This document shows, piece by piece, positions 45,886 through 55,944 of a stretch of 64,000 nucleotides of DNA. The notes beneath the pieces are model-generated. The model did no database searches. It was not told where the DNA came from and was given only the letters and a program-made list of their open reading frames with translations. Both the position numbers and the translations under genes were made by a program. The stretch is from Cordylochernes scorpioides (taxonomy: Eukaryota > Arthropoda > Arachnida > Pseudoscorpiones > Chernetidae): NCBI GenBank assembly GCA_030710605.1, contig CP092864.1, positions 144,885,114 through 144,949,113 on the forward strand. The letters are read 5' to 3'. The stretch's first letter is position 1, and each line of letters starts with the position of its first letter.

Positions 45886-46213
45886 GTTACTTGCCCTCAC
45901 ACTGGTTGGGGTGATTTTTACAAGAATCTGGGTCCATTGAAGGATTATTTTTTCTTTGAAAATTATTATTGAGTATATGAGATTATATTGAGCCCAATAT
46001 GATATTTGACTATGAGTTGTGTCTGTCAATAATTAACAGTTTGTACCATTCTGCCACAATCCCTCTCAATATTTATGGATCATAAAGATTTTTTTATCTC
46101 TATTACCAAATTTAGTTTTGAGACTTACATTGAAGTTATTCATTATCATATTTGAGGTTTATAAGAAAATATCTACACAAATATTCATTTTTAAGCGAAT
46201 ATATGTAAATATA
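45886..46213. other. Spacer
   Basis: The start (TTACTTGCCCTCACACTGGT to about 45950) resembles a worn SINE A body. The rest is AT-rich. Confidence 0.35.
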
Positions 46214-46390
46214 CAGTTAAATCTGTCTATACCGCTCCCTCTTGGGACTCACCAAAATAAGGTGCTATAAAGAGGGGGTGCTATAGACATGTCACTTTTG
46301 ATGTAAATTGCATCGAACTACGTATTTAAAATCGGGCGCTATAAAGAGGGAGGCACTATTTTAAAGGGGCGCTATAGACAGGTTTACCTG
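46214..46390. mobile_element. Pogo-type MITE, family Q, copy 2
   Basis: Ends CAGTTAAATCTGTCTATACC and GCTATAGACAGGTTTACCTG, TA-flanked. Confidence 0.75.
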
Positions 46391-46551
46391 TATAAAGATT
46401 AAGATAATCAATATATAAACCACATGTTACATTATAGAAATTAGAAGTTGTTCAGGACCACTTACCTTATGGCTCAAGGCATCCTATGGCTTAGGAAAGG
46501 TACCGAGATACGGGTTTTAACCTGCCTATCTTTAGATTTACCCGTCCTGTC

Positions 46552-47938
46552 AAGAGCTGGGCACACAATAGATAGAATGTCAAAGGCTGGGCATATAATA
46601 GACAAAATGTCAAGGGCTGGGCATATAATAGATAGAATGTCAAGGGCTGTGCATACAATAGACAGAATGTCAAGACCTGTGCATACAATAGACAGAATAT
46701 CAAAGGCTGTGCATACAATAGACAAAATGTCAAAGGCTGTGCATACAATAGACAGAATGTCAAGAGCTGTGCATACAATAGACAGAATGTCAAGGGCTGT
46801 GCATACAATAGACAGAATGTCAAGGCCTGTGCATACAATAGACAGAATGTCAAAGGCTGTGCATACAATAGACAGAATGCCAAGAGCTGTGCATACAATT
46901 GACAGAATGTCAAGGGCTGTGCATACAATATTCAGAATGTCAAGGCCTGTGCATACAATAGACAGAATGTCAAAGGCTGAGCATACAATAGACAGAATGT
47001 CAAGGTCTGTGCATACAATAGACAGAATGTCAAAGGCTGTGCATACAATAGACAGAATGCCAAGGGCTGTGCATACAATAGACAGAATGTCTAGGGCTGT
47101 GCATACAATAGACAGAATATCAAGGGCTGTTCATACAAAAGACAGAATGTCAAGACCTGTGCATACAATAGACAGAATATCAAGAGCTGTTCATACAATA
47201 GACAGAATGTCAAGGTCTGTGCATACAATAGACAGAATGTCAAGAGCTGTGCATACAATAGACAGAATGTCAAGGGCTGTGCATACAATAGACAGAATGT
47301 CAAGGCCTGTGCATACAATAGACAGAATGTCAAAGGCTGTGCATACAATAGACAGAATGTCAAGGTCTGTGCATACAATAGACAGAATGTCAAGAGCTGT
47401 GCATACAATAGACAGAATGTCAAGAGCTGTGCATACAATAGACAGAATGCCAGGAGCTGTGAATACAATAGACAGAATTTCAAGGGCTGTGCATACAATA
47501 TTCAGAATGTCAAGGCCTGTGCATACAATAGACAGAATGTCAAGGGCTGTGCATACAATAGACAGAACGTCAAGAGCTGTGCATACAATAGACAGAATGT
47601 CAAGGTCTGTGCATACAATAGAGAGAATGTCAAGAGCTATGCATACAATAGACAGAATGCCAAGAGCTGTGAATACAATAGACAGAATGTCAAGGGCTGT
47701 GCATACAATATTCAGAATGTCAAGGCCTGTGCATACAATAGACAGAATGTCAAGGCCTGTGCATACAATAGACAGAATGTCAAGGCCTGTGCATACAATA
47801 GACAGAATGTCAAGGCCTGTGCATACAATAGACAGAATGTCAAGGCCTGTGCATACAATAGACAGAATGTCAAGAGCTGTGAATACAATAGACAGAATGT
47901 CAAAGCCAGTGTATACAATTGACAGAATGTCAAATTAT
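46552..47938. repeat. 30-bp minisatellite, about 46 units
   Basis: Unit GTGCATACAATAGACAGAAT plus GTCAAGGGCT, with recurrent variants at the GGG/GGC/GAG/AGG position. Thirty is divisible by three and units lack stops in several frames. Long ORFs therefore exist on both strands (plus 46448-48034, with repeat HTIDRMSRAV). I see no sign of a real gene. Confidence 0.9.
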
Positions 47939-48314
47939 TCATATTATGAAGAACCTTTAAAAATTCAAGGGAAAAATCTTGGAAACTTAGTGCTACCCAT
48001 TTTTTTCCCAGTAGTTCTTCTTCCCAAGAAGTAACAATTAACAGCAGTGTTGAATTATAAGAAAAATTGCTAGTCACTTTGAACTGTTTATTTGGAAATT
48101 GATTTTATTTTATGTTTCTAATCTATGATCCAAATTGTATCTAACCATTTTCGATAGAGTTCAATAGACCTAAGAAGTTATTCTTTTTATGAGATGAAGA
48201 AAATAAATTCCAAATTGAATTTTTATCTATATCTATGTAATCTTGTTACTTGATATATACTTATTTAAGTTTGTGTAATTTATCACCTATAATGATTTGT
48301 ATAAAATATATATA
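47939..48314. other. Spacer with MITE M end fragment
   Basis: A family-M end occurs at about 48085-48145. Otherwise AT-rich. Confidence 0.35.
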
Positions 48315-48539
48315 CAGTAGAACCTCCCTGTAAAGGACATCTAATTGCAGAGCCAAAGTTTCCTTTAAGGGGGAGGTGTCATTTTACCGGAGAGTTATGG
48401 ACACCTCTCCACAAAGGACAGTTTTCATTTGCAAAATCAACATTTTTACTATTTAGCATCTCTTGTAAGAGGACACCCCTCCCTAAAGGATACTTTGGCT
48501 CTGCAATTAGGTGTTGTCCTTTACAGCGAGGTTCTACTG
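48315..48539. mobile_element. Pogo-type MITE P, copy 5
   Basis: Ends CAGTAGAACCTCCCTGTAAA and GAGGTTCTACTG. The interior is palindromic, so the element reads as two opposed half-copies. About 225 bp. Confidence 0.75.
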
Positions 48540-48744
48540 TATCTTGAAAAAAAAAAATACCAATGAACATACCAGAACTCCTTTTATAATTTTGCCTAAA
48601 GGGAAATATTGGGATTACTTTAAACATTTTTTTATTGAATCAAATTTGTTTATTTCAAAAAAAGAAATATAATCTAACAGCAACAAGTTTTTTTTTAAGA
48701 GATAGAAGCTAACGGTGAAAGGTCATATACACAGTCACATTCAG

Positions 48745-49235
48745 TTTATTGTTGTTGTTTCTTATCCCCTTGTGTAAAGATTACAAGAATTCCATGAGTT
48801 CATGCTCCTCGAGCTGTTTTATGATAAGCAGCGGCCTCTCCCAAAGGTCCCTCATGGAATGGGGTATAGGGGTGCAGCTTTCGTTGATCATGGCACTATG
48901 ATCCAGGCACACTTTGGTGAAAGTATGACTTTGCCTGTAGTTTGAGGCCGTTCCTAACATGGAAGCCTTTGCTGCTGACTCTAACATGAGTACAGACACA
49001 GCTCCTTCATATCCCTGGAGAGGGACCCTTGCTGTAGTCTATCAACCGGGTCAGTTAAACTCAGGATTTTTAAAGAGGTCTAATCCTCTTCTAACAATGC
49101 TGCTGTTGGTCTGCGACCGCTTATTCGTCAGAGTTATTCTGATTGTTTCGCAGCTGGCCTTCATATCTGAAGGTCGCTCCCCTATTCACCACCTGGGGAC
49201 GCGCCCTATAGCAGTCAGCTCTGCCCAGGGACAGT
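48745..49235 (-). mobile_element. SINE-like retroposon, family C (longest copy)
   Basis: Minus-strand copy about 480 bp long, from GGCAGAGCTGACTGCTATAG to ACACAAGGGGATAAGAAAC and AAC repeats. No RNA-gene head was identified. A middle block (CCGGGTCAGTTAAACTCAGG in reverse) matches family B at the corresponding place, so B and C share a core. Confidence 0.75.
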
Positions 49236-49261
49236 TTATTTATTTGGATGAAGTTGATTTA

Positions 49262-49365
49262 ACTTAAGGTTCGAAACTATTATAGACACGTATGGTTCTT
49301 CATTCATACACGTCTATAATAGTTTCAAATTTTCATAACAGACGGTGAGCTAATGCATCATAATT
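49262..49365. repeat. Palindromic MITE, family R, copy 3
   Basis: TTCGAAACTATTATAGACAC and its complement enclose a 20-bp loop. Followed by ATAACAGACGGTGAGCTAAT as in other R copies. Confidence 0.65.
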
Positions 49366-49516
49366 TAATATTGCTTAATAAAATACAATTAAATATTTTA
49401 ATAATGAGATATAGTTCTATTCATCAGTTCTAATTCCATAGTTTTTCACTACTATAGAGTCAGTGTGTCTGTAAGAAGTTTCAGCTGGTGAACTGACAGC
49501 TCCATCAGGTTCTCAC

Positions 49517-49633
49517 CTTCAGAACACAAGTGGCATATTCGTAGGACGCTGTCCGGAGGTCGATTCCGTTCACCTCAAGAATCTGGTCACCCTGCATGAT
49601 GCGTCCGTCAAGGTCCGCTACGCCTCCCTTCAG
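49517..49633 (-). CDS. PDZ-domain exon D of multi-PDZ scaffold gene
   Basis: A 117-nt exon (39 codons, phase 0 at both ends) with acceptor ATTCAG before it and donor GTGAGA after it. It encodes [20 protein letters not shown] then [19 protein letters not shown], the second half of a PDZ domain (beta-C to alpha-B region; the pattern A-D-x-D-G-R-x-x-x-G-D-Q-I-L-x-V-N-G is diagnostic). It continues directly from exon C, which supplies the carboxylate-binding loop. The final beta strand must lie in a further exon beyond this stretch that I could not find. Resembles the last PDZ domains of MPDZ/INADL (PATJ) proteins, which organise epithelial polarity and junction complexes. Confidence 0.88.
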
Positions 49634-49911
49634 CTGAATCACATACAGAGTTGTTGAGGCATGACGGTGTTTACATTGTCTACATTAGGGAAAAGAGAGG
49701 GAGAGAAAACAAGTGTACAGAGGGTGGCAAAATGATAAAAACATCATATTTTGGTTGAAAGTGGTTTCATTACTTTTGTCTATAGATTCTGTTACCGAAT
49801 CATCACACACTATTTATTTATTTGGATTTGGTCTTATCACCTTATGTGAATTGACAGTTTTGTTAGGAGATTTTGTGGTCTTATTATATACATAATTAGT
49901 ATGCCACAAAT

Positions 49912-50296
49912 CGCCCAAAACCTAACCTAACTTAACCATACCTAACCTAGCCTAATCTTACCCAACCTAACCTAACCTAGCCTAACCTAACTTAACCTAG
50001 CCTAACCTTATCTAACCTAACCTAACCTAACTTAACCTAGCCTAACCTAACCTAACCTTACCTAACCTAACCTTACCTAACCTAGCCTAATCTTACCCAA
50101 CCTAGCCAAACTTACCTAACCTAACTTAACCTAGCCTAACCTTACCTAACTTAACCTAGCCTAACCTTACCTAACCTAACCTAACCTAACTTAACCTAGC
50201 CTAACCTTACCTTACCTAACCTAACCTAGCCTAACCTAACTTAACCTAGCCTAACCTAGCCTAACCTTACCTTACCTAACCTTCCCTAACCTAACC
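49912..50296. repeat. Interstitial (CCTAA)n telomere-like tract
   Basis: Nearly 400 bp of CCTAA repeats with frequent CTTAA, CCTAG and CCTTA variants. TTAGG is the common arthropod telomere motif. The tract lies within the intron between PDZ exons C and D and not at a chromosome end, and its degeneracy indicates age. Confidence 0.85.
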
Positions 50297-50559
50297 ATGT
50301 GTCACCCTTCTCCCTCAAAGCTGCAAAGCTCTGGTGACTGAGAATGGCCATAGAGGTTCTACCTTAGCATCTTGGTGCCATCATTGATGGGAAATGCTGA
50401 GAATCACTGATTGCTATGCTCACCTTCACTCCAATAAAACTGCCAATCAACATCCAGTTTTTCATTATGTGCAAGATTCATAAAACACTGCTCTGAATGA
50501 CCATAGGGGTTAACACCTAGGTGTCTTTTTATCGCTGGTGAAAAGGAATTAAATATTTT

Positions 50560-50865
50560 AATCGTAAAGTACAAGAAAATAAGACCTAATCCAAATAATT
50601 TAATAGTGTGTGGCGCTTCAGCAACAGCATTGTCACCATCATCAGACAAAAGAATAAATTAGGACGACCAAAAGGTCATAACAGGAACTTTTGTTGTTGT
50701 TACTACTGTTATTCTTGTATGTACCCTACATTTCTGTGCTTGGAGAATCCGTATAAGACTAAATTGTCTTAATAAAGCTTTTTGTTGTTGTTGTAAGAAT
50801 AAATTAGGTCTTATTTTCTTGTGTTATAATCTATAATCTAAATTGTGCTTTATCCTTTAATCATA
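50560..50865. mobile_element. MITE family M, copy 5, split by LINE tail
   Basis: Arms 50570-50661 and 50807-50865. The interruption 50662-50806 is a LINE 3' end. Confidence 0.65.
50662..50806 (+). mobile_element. LINE 3'-end fragment with (TTG)n tail
   Basis: Ends TTGTCTTAATAAAGC and TTG repeats, flanked by the duplication AGAATAAATTAGG (about 50649-50661 and 50807-50819). Too short to hold coding sequence. Same kind of tail as 741-1058. Confidence 0.65.
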
Positions 50866-50884
50866 AAGATAGAGGCTGCCTGGC

Positions 50885-51190
50885 CGGCATTCATAGTTCT
50901 TAAAAATAAAGATACTTCGGTCAGTGAATATTTTTATTATCTCGACGTTTCAATATAAATATTTTGTCCTCATCAGGAGCGAACAAAAATTAAAACATTT
51001 GGTAAAACGTTAAAAATTATTCTAAGGCTGCATGGGCATTCTCAGCCTTGCAGTCTTAGAATAATTTTAAAGGCTTTGTAAAATGTTTTAATTTTTGTTC
51101 ACTCCTGACGAGGTCAAAATATTTTTGTCTAAACGTCGAAGTAATAAAAAGATTTAATGGCCGAAGTATCTTTAATTTTGAAATAAAATA
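50885..51190. repeat. Palindrome with hammerhead-like arms
   Basis: Inverted arms carry, on the minus strand, TCCTGATGA-GGACAAAA...GAAACGTCGAG and, on the plus strand, TCCTGACGA-GGTCAAAA...TTTGTC-TAAACGTCGA. Comparing them suggests an ancestral CUGANGA - GGACAAAA/TTTTGTCC - GAAACGUC hammerhead now decayed in both arms. Centre around 51030. Confidence 0.6.
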
Positions 51191-51434
51191 TTTTAAACCA
51201 CTGTTAGTTTTTCAGGAAGAGATTGTCATAAAACAGATTTATCACCAAAGATCAACATTAAAAAAAAAAAAAAAACACAAAAAATGTGACATTTCTTTAA
51301 CTCTGCAATATTCTTGAGTTCTCAACTCAACACATCTTATTTAAATTTAGTTCAAAATTCTCATCATTAGGCTATTTCCCTACAAATCTATTGAACAATG
51401 AAACAAGGGGTGGGTCTCCCATGAAACAGAATAC

Positions 51435-51620
51435 CTAGCGGGGTCGGTGGAAAGATGGTCTGAACTGTTGGTTTTTGACAGCTACGACTCAGGTTCGATT
51501 TCTGCATTGAGCACTTGTTTCTGATTAAAAAAATGCTGCAATAGCCCATGATTCTTGCAAAAGTCCACACCACGAGCGAGTGCAAATAACTTAAACGGGG
51601 CTTTGGCACATTTTTAAGCC
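51435..51620 (+). mobile_element. tRNA-derived SINE, family A (5' part)
   Basis: Head GGGGTCGGTGGAAAGATGGT with B box CAGGTTCGATTTC; body to about 51620. Its tail region is displaced. Confidence 0.7.
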
Positions 51621-51774
51621 ATAATCAACAACAAGTCTCCAAGGATAAATGTCTTATTACCGACACATCAAGCTTTCAGGTATAACGTACCTTCTACAGG
51701 AATACCGAATATGAAATGAATCTTAGCTGTTCAATAGATTTATCATACATACAAATAAATATATATTTGTAAGT

Positions 51775-52215
51775 GCAAAGTCGAACTGCTTTTTACATCT
51801 CTAGACATATGGTACACTTACAGTAAAAGCAGTTGCCTACTTCTACCCAACATATTTATCATGGCGTGTACTAGGGATAAGCAAAACTGATTTTTACATA
51901 TGTAGACATGTGGTGCACTTACAGTAAAAGCAGTCGCCTACTTCTACCCACTATTATTATCTTGGCATGTACCACGTGTACTAGGGTTAAGAAAAACTGC
52001 TTTTCACATGTGTAGACATGTGGTGCACTTACAGTAAAAGTAGTCACCAATTTCTACCCAAAATGATTATCATGGCATGTACCACGTGTACTAGGGATAA
52101 GCAAAACTGATTTTCACATGTGTAGACATGTGGTGCATTTACAGTAAAAACAGTCGCCTACTTCTACCCACCCTGATTATCATGGCCTTTACTATGTGTA
52201 CTAGGGATAAGCAAA
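51775..52215 (+). repeat. Tandem array of SINE A 3' ends (four units)
   Basis: About 115-bp units each run from CTGCTTTTCACATGTGTAGA through CACTTACAGTAAAAGCAGTC to GTGTACTAGGGATAAGCAAA. Each tail abuts the next body. It lies just downstream of PDZ exon C, at its donor side. Confidence 0.8.
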
Positions 52216-52231
52216 GAAAAAGAATACCTAC

Positions 52232-52456
52232 AGCCTCATCGACGAAGATGCCAGGGGCTCCAGAGCGACGACCCTCCACACTGAGGCCCAAAGGTCGGCC
52301 AGTCTTTCGCATCAGCTCTACTTCGATGATGTCGTACACCTCGCAGCCTCCTGTCTCACGGAACACAGTGAGCTGGACGGGTGCATTGGGCGGGTTGAGG
52401 AACAGTGCAGCCTCCGCAGCACTGTGGGGGGCCTCACGCAGGTTGGTGCCGTTCAC
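52232..52456 (-). CDS. PDZ-domain exon C of multi-PDZ scaffold gene
   Basis: A 225-nt exon (75 codons), phase 0 both ends, acceptor CTGCAG, donor GTAGGT. Residues 1-33 (VNGTNLREAP through VQLTVFRE) complete the PDZ begun in exons A and B. A short linker (TGGCEVYDI) follows, then IEVELMRKTGRPLGLSVEGR, the first strands of the next PDZ with carboxylate-binding loop RPLGL. It joins exon D after FVDEA. Close spacing of the two domains (about 12 residues) is like the adjacent C-terminal PDZ pair of MPDZ/INADL. Choosing GCT|GTAGGT as donor keeps frame with exon D; the alternative GTAG|GTATTC would not. Confidence 0.9.
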
Positions 52457-52525
52457 CTGCAGTTACATCAGATATCTCTATACTTTGGATCTATATTCAA
52501 TGTTACATTAAACATTTAAGATGTG

Positions 52526-52840
52526 GAAAAGCTCGCTAAAAATTCTGGGCTCAACAGGCCTGGCTGATAGTACCCTGTAAGGGCTCCTAATCCAGGGATA
52601 CAGGATGAGCAGCGTTTGTACTACATGTTATGAGCAGCTGCACAAGGCGTCTGTTCCTCATGTCAGAGGCGGCCATTTCTTTTGGAGCTAAGTCGGCCTG
52701 CCACTGAGTAGTGCTCCTAGTTTTGATGACAAAGGCAGATGCATTCTACTTCACCCAGTGATGATGGTTGTCAAATCTCAAGCTTTACAAACTTGTGATA
52801 CCCTACTATTATTGAGTGGAGATAAGAAAGAAGAAGACAT
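52526..52840 (+). mobile_element. SINE-like retroposon, family B (5'-truncated)
   Basis: Begins at AAGCTCGCTAAAAATTCTGG and ends GAGTGGAGATAAGAAAGAAG. A family-D fragment (GAGCTCTATTCATCCCCAGT) follows to about 52965. Confidence 0.7.
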
Positions 52841-53094
52841 TATTGACTGTATTGACTCATCCATTGATGAGCTCTATTCATCCCCAGTAGACACCATCAA
52901 CAAGCTCTACAAGCTTGAAACCCTGATATGATTGAGTGGAGATAAGAGTGAAAAAGAAGAAAAGAGACAGTAATAGTAACAATATTTCAGCAATGTTATT
53001 TACAATGTGTCAAATAGGGGGAAAGAAGAAAGAAAGGTATAAACTTTATATACAAGCAATCAAGAACAGACATCATCACCAACAGCCAGTCCTG

Positions 53095-53235
53095 AACATC
53101 TTTCGAATTGTACCAAATCCTCCAAAAAGATCCCTGGGAAAAACCCCAGGACTATAATAGAAAAGCTGAGACAATGGAACCTATTGAAGATCGTTTAAAC
53201 GACTTGAGGAATGAGCAACAACATATCAAGAACAA
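53095..53235 (+). other. Coding-like repeat, copy 1
   Basis: One plus-strand frame reads TSFELYQILQKDPWEKPQDY, then NRKAETMEPIEDRLNDLRNE, a helical charged segment. A second copy occurs in reverse at about 54148-54262 within a SINE A copy, with the same block diverged. The duplication suggests the start of a transposon ORF and not a host exon. Family unknown. Confidence 0.3.
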
Positions 53236-53299
53236 GTATTTTATTTTCTTAAAAAAACAATAATTAGTAATATTTACAGAAATTTATATTAGTAAGAGT

Positions 53300-53550
53300 G
53301 AAAAAAACAGTTGGCCCGGCTGATAGTACCCTGTAAGGGCTCCAGGGATACAGGATGAATAGCGTTTGTACTCCATGTTAGGAGCTGCTGCACATGGCAT
53401 CTGTTCCTCATGTCAGAGGCGGCCATTTCTTTTGGAGCTAGGTCGGCCTGCCACTGAGTAGTGCTCCCAGTCTTAATGACAAAGGCAGACGCATTCTACT
53501 TCACTCAGTCATGATACCCTAATAAGTTTGAGTGGAGATAAGAAAGAAGA
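53300..53550 (+). mobile_element. SINE-like retroposon, family B (5'-truncated)
   Basis: Starts AGTTGGCCCGGCTGATAGTA, ends GAGTGGAGATAAGAAAGAAG. Confidence 0.7.
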
Positions 53551-53554
53551 AGAC

Positions 53555-53912
53555 TAAAATAAGTTTTCCCTTTCAGCATGTATATTAGGATTCAGACAAT
53601 AACTCTGAAAGATATTTGATACACAGTCACCTTTATTGAAGACATATAAAAGATAACGAAGTGTGAACAAAATTTGCCTCTGTCTCCTTGAAAAAAATAG
53701 ATGGGCAGTGATACCAAAGAATTTCCACTTCCTTGAGTTTTGTCCATGAGTGCTGTAGAATCTTTCTCTAGAGTCTTTTAGAGAAAGGTGTCTCTCTTCT
53801 TACTGGAAAACTGCTGAGGAGTAAACAAGGTCATTTTGGAGATGAAAAGTGTCTCTATTGTTAACAGATGAAGACTGTAGTGAGTGTCCTCTCATGGAGG
53901 TTTAACTGTAAA
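53555..53912. mobile_element. Tc1-like satellite-related single copy and P-MITE
   Basis: 53555-53750 holds AGGATTCAGACAATAACTCT and ends TTGAGTTTTGTCCATGAGTG (the dispersed form of the 76-bp satellite element). 53755-53912 is a pogo-type P copy (CCTCTCATGGAGGTTTAACT). Confidence 0.6.
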
Positions 53913-53924
53913 TTCCAGGGGGAG

Positions 53925-54320
53925 GTGGAAGAATAGTTTGAACCGTTTGTTTTTGACCGCTACGACCCGGGTTCGATTACCACATTCTGGTTAAGAAAAA
54001 AATGCTCCAATGGCCCCGGAATTTTGTAAAAGTCCAATCCCACCAGCAAGTGCAAGTAACCAAATGGGGCTCTGGCACATTTGTAAATGCAAAGTCGAAC
54101 TGCTTTTCACATGTGTAGACATGTGGTGCACTTACAGTAAAAGCAGTCGCTTCCTTCTGTTGTTGCTTATTCCTCAAGTCGTTTAAACGATCTCCATTAG
54201 GTTCCATTGTCTCAGCTTTTCTATTATAGTCCTGGGGTTTTCCTAGAGGTCTTTTTTCGATTACTTCTACTCAACATGATTATCATGGCCTGTACCATGT
54301 GTACTAGGGATAAGCAAAAA
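53925..54320 (+). mobile_element. tRNA-derived SINE, family A, with insertion
   Basis: Head with GACCCGGGTTCGATTACC; the body is interrupted at about 54148-54262 by a reverse copy of the coding-like repeat seen at 53095. The tail ends TGTACTAGGGATAAGC. Confidence 0.75.
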
Positions 54321-54329
54321 TAAAATCTG

Positions 54330-54612
54330 TAGATTCTAAACACAAGGTAATAAGACCAAATCCAAATAAATAAATAGTGTATGACGTTTCGGTAACAGCG
54401 TTGTTACCATCTTCAGATAAAAGTATTTAATGAGAAATTTTACCACAACATGTTTTAAATAGTTACTGTTATCAATGCTGTGGTAAGATTTCTCATTCAG
54501 TACTTTTGTCTGAAGATGGTAACAACGCTGTTACCGAAACGTCACACACTATTTATTTGGATTTGGTCTTATTACCTTGTGTTCATAATCTATAATCCAA
54601 ATTGTGCGATAA
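54330..54612. mobile_element. MITE family M, copy 6 (best example)
   Basis: Palindrome with ends near AAACACAAGGTAATAAGACC and ATAATCTATAATCCAAATTG. Each arm carries a hammerhead-like hairpin: on the plus strand at 54510-54543, CTGAAGA, T, GGTAAC, loop, GTTACC, GAAA, CGTC. The core matches CUGANGA and GAAA and has a GUC site, but one extra T sits between core and stem II, and stem I is only 3 bp (TGT with ACA). Confidence 0.75.
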
Positions 54613-54661
54613 AAAACTGTAGATTCATTTCAACTCTACACTCGACAGAAGAAGAACTCAC

Positions 54662-54745
54662 CTCCAGGATCTGGTCTCCCCGCATAAGCCGTCCGTCAGC
54701 CGACACAGCACCCTCGGGGTAGATGTCATGGATGATCACAGCACC
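54662..54745 (-). CDS. PDZ-domain exon B of multi-PDZ scaffold gene
   Basis: An 84-nt, 28-codon, phase-0 exon between acceptor GTGCAG and donor GTGAGT. It encodes GAVIIHDIYPEGAVSADGRL then MRGDQILE, the middle of a PDZ domain (beta-B to beta-D region), joining exon A (RPLGM loop) to exon C (VNG). The pattern matches PDZ domains of the MPDZ/INADL class ([30 protein letters not shown]). Confidence 0.9.
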
Positions 54746-54964
54746 CTGCACCACATGTATTGTCATTCCTTGACAACAACCACCAAGATTTCCATTGGAT
54801 TTCTAGAATGGAGACTTATCAGCTGACATTCCTTTTAGAATTTGATATCTCAGCCAAAAGTTAATTTTATACATACAGCATTTTTATGGAATTATGTAAA
54901 ATGGTATTTGATTATATTTAAACTTGTAAAATGAAAGGATTTAATAGCACGAATGTTTCTTCTA

Positions 54965-55253
54965 TAAAAATGGTAATAAGACCAAATCCAAATAAATAAA
55001 TAGTGTGTGACGTTTCGGTAACAGCATTGTTACCATCTTCAGACAAAAGTACTGAATGAGAAATTTTACTACAGCATGTTTTAAATAGCTACTGTTATCA
55101 ATTTAAAACATGCTGTGGTAAAATTTCTCATTCAGTACTTTTGTCTGAAGATGGTAACAACACTGTTACCGAAACGTCATACACTATTTATTTATTTGGA
55201 TTTGGTCTTATTACCTTGTTTTATAATCTATAATCCAAATTGTGCCTTATCAA
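54965..55253. mobile_element. MITE family M, copy 7
   Basis: Complete inverted pair with hammerhead-like hairpins facing outward (plus-strand arm CTGAAGATGGTAACAACACT-GTTACC-GAAAC near 55147). Confidence 0.75.
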
Positions 55254-55400
55254 TTTCTTTTATACATAATACAAACTTCTACTGCCCTTACTGCGATTAA
55301 AAAATATATTGGGAGGGCTTCATCGCAGTAAGGACAGTAGAAGTTTGTATTATCTATAAAAGAAACATTCGTGCTTTTAAATCCTTTCATTTTATATATA
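55254..55400. repeat. Family V-related hairpin
   Basis: CTTCTACTGCCCTTACTGCG and its complement CGCAGTAAGGACAGTAGAAG enclose GGGAGGGCTTC. An abbreviated V element. Confidence 0.5.
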
Positions 55401-55477
55401 TAAATGGCGCGTTATTGCTTTGTGTTAAGTTGTGTTATTTTAACTTGTGTCCTTTTGTCTGATATATTGTATACAAG

Positions 55478-55727
55478 AAATACAAGAAAACAAGACCTAA
55501 TCCAAATAATTTATTAATGTGTGACGTTTCGGCAACAACATTGTCACCATCATCAGACAAAAGAATAAAATGATTGATGAAATTTGATGAAAAATTGTTT
55601 TTTTTTTCTTTTGTCTGATGATGGTGATAATGCTGTTACCGAAAAGTCACACACTATTAAATTATTTGGATTAGGTCTTTTTTTCTTGTATTATCATCTA
55701 TAATATAAATTGTACTTTATCATATAC
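55478..55727. mobile_element. MITE family M, copy 8
   Basis: AATAAGACCTAATCCAAATAA subtype arms. Plus-strand arm CTGATGATGGTGATAATGCT-GTTACCGAAAAG. Confidence 0.7.
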
Positions 55728-55944
55728 AAGAAAAAGTTAACGAGTATATGTTAAATTGACAAGTTGCAAGAATGATAAGGCACAATTAGGATTATAGATT
55801 ATAAATTACGCCCGAAAGCTCGAATTTATTTTTCAAATAAAGAAACTTATCCTTTTTGAATCTTTTCGTTATTATAAACACCTTTGTTTAAGTAGACAAG
55901 AAATGATTCCAAGAAAGAGCCTTTACCATGTTTTATACTTTCAA

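Noticed and set aside
46448-48034. 528-codon ORF as a repeat-protein gene
   Set aside because: It is produced by a 30-bp minisatellite that keeps several frames open on both strands. The flanking non-repeat ends have no domain, signal or splice context.
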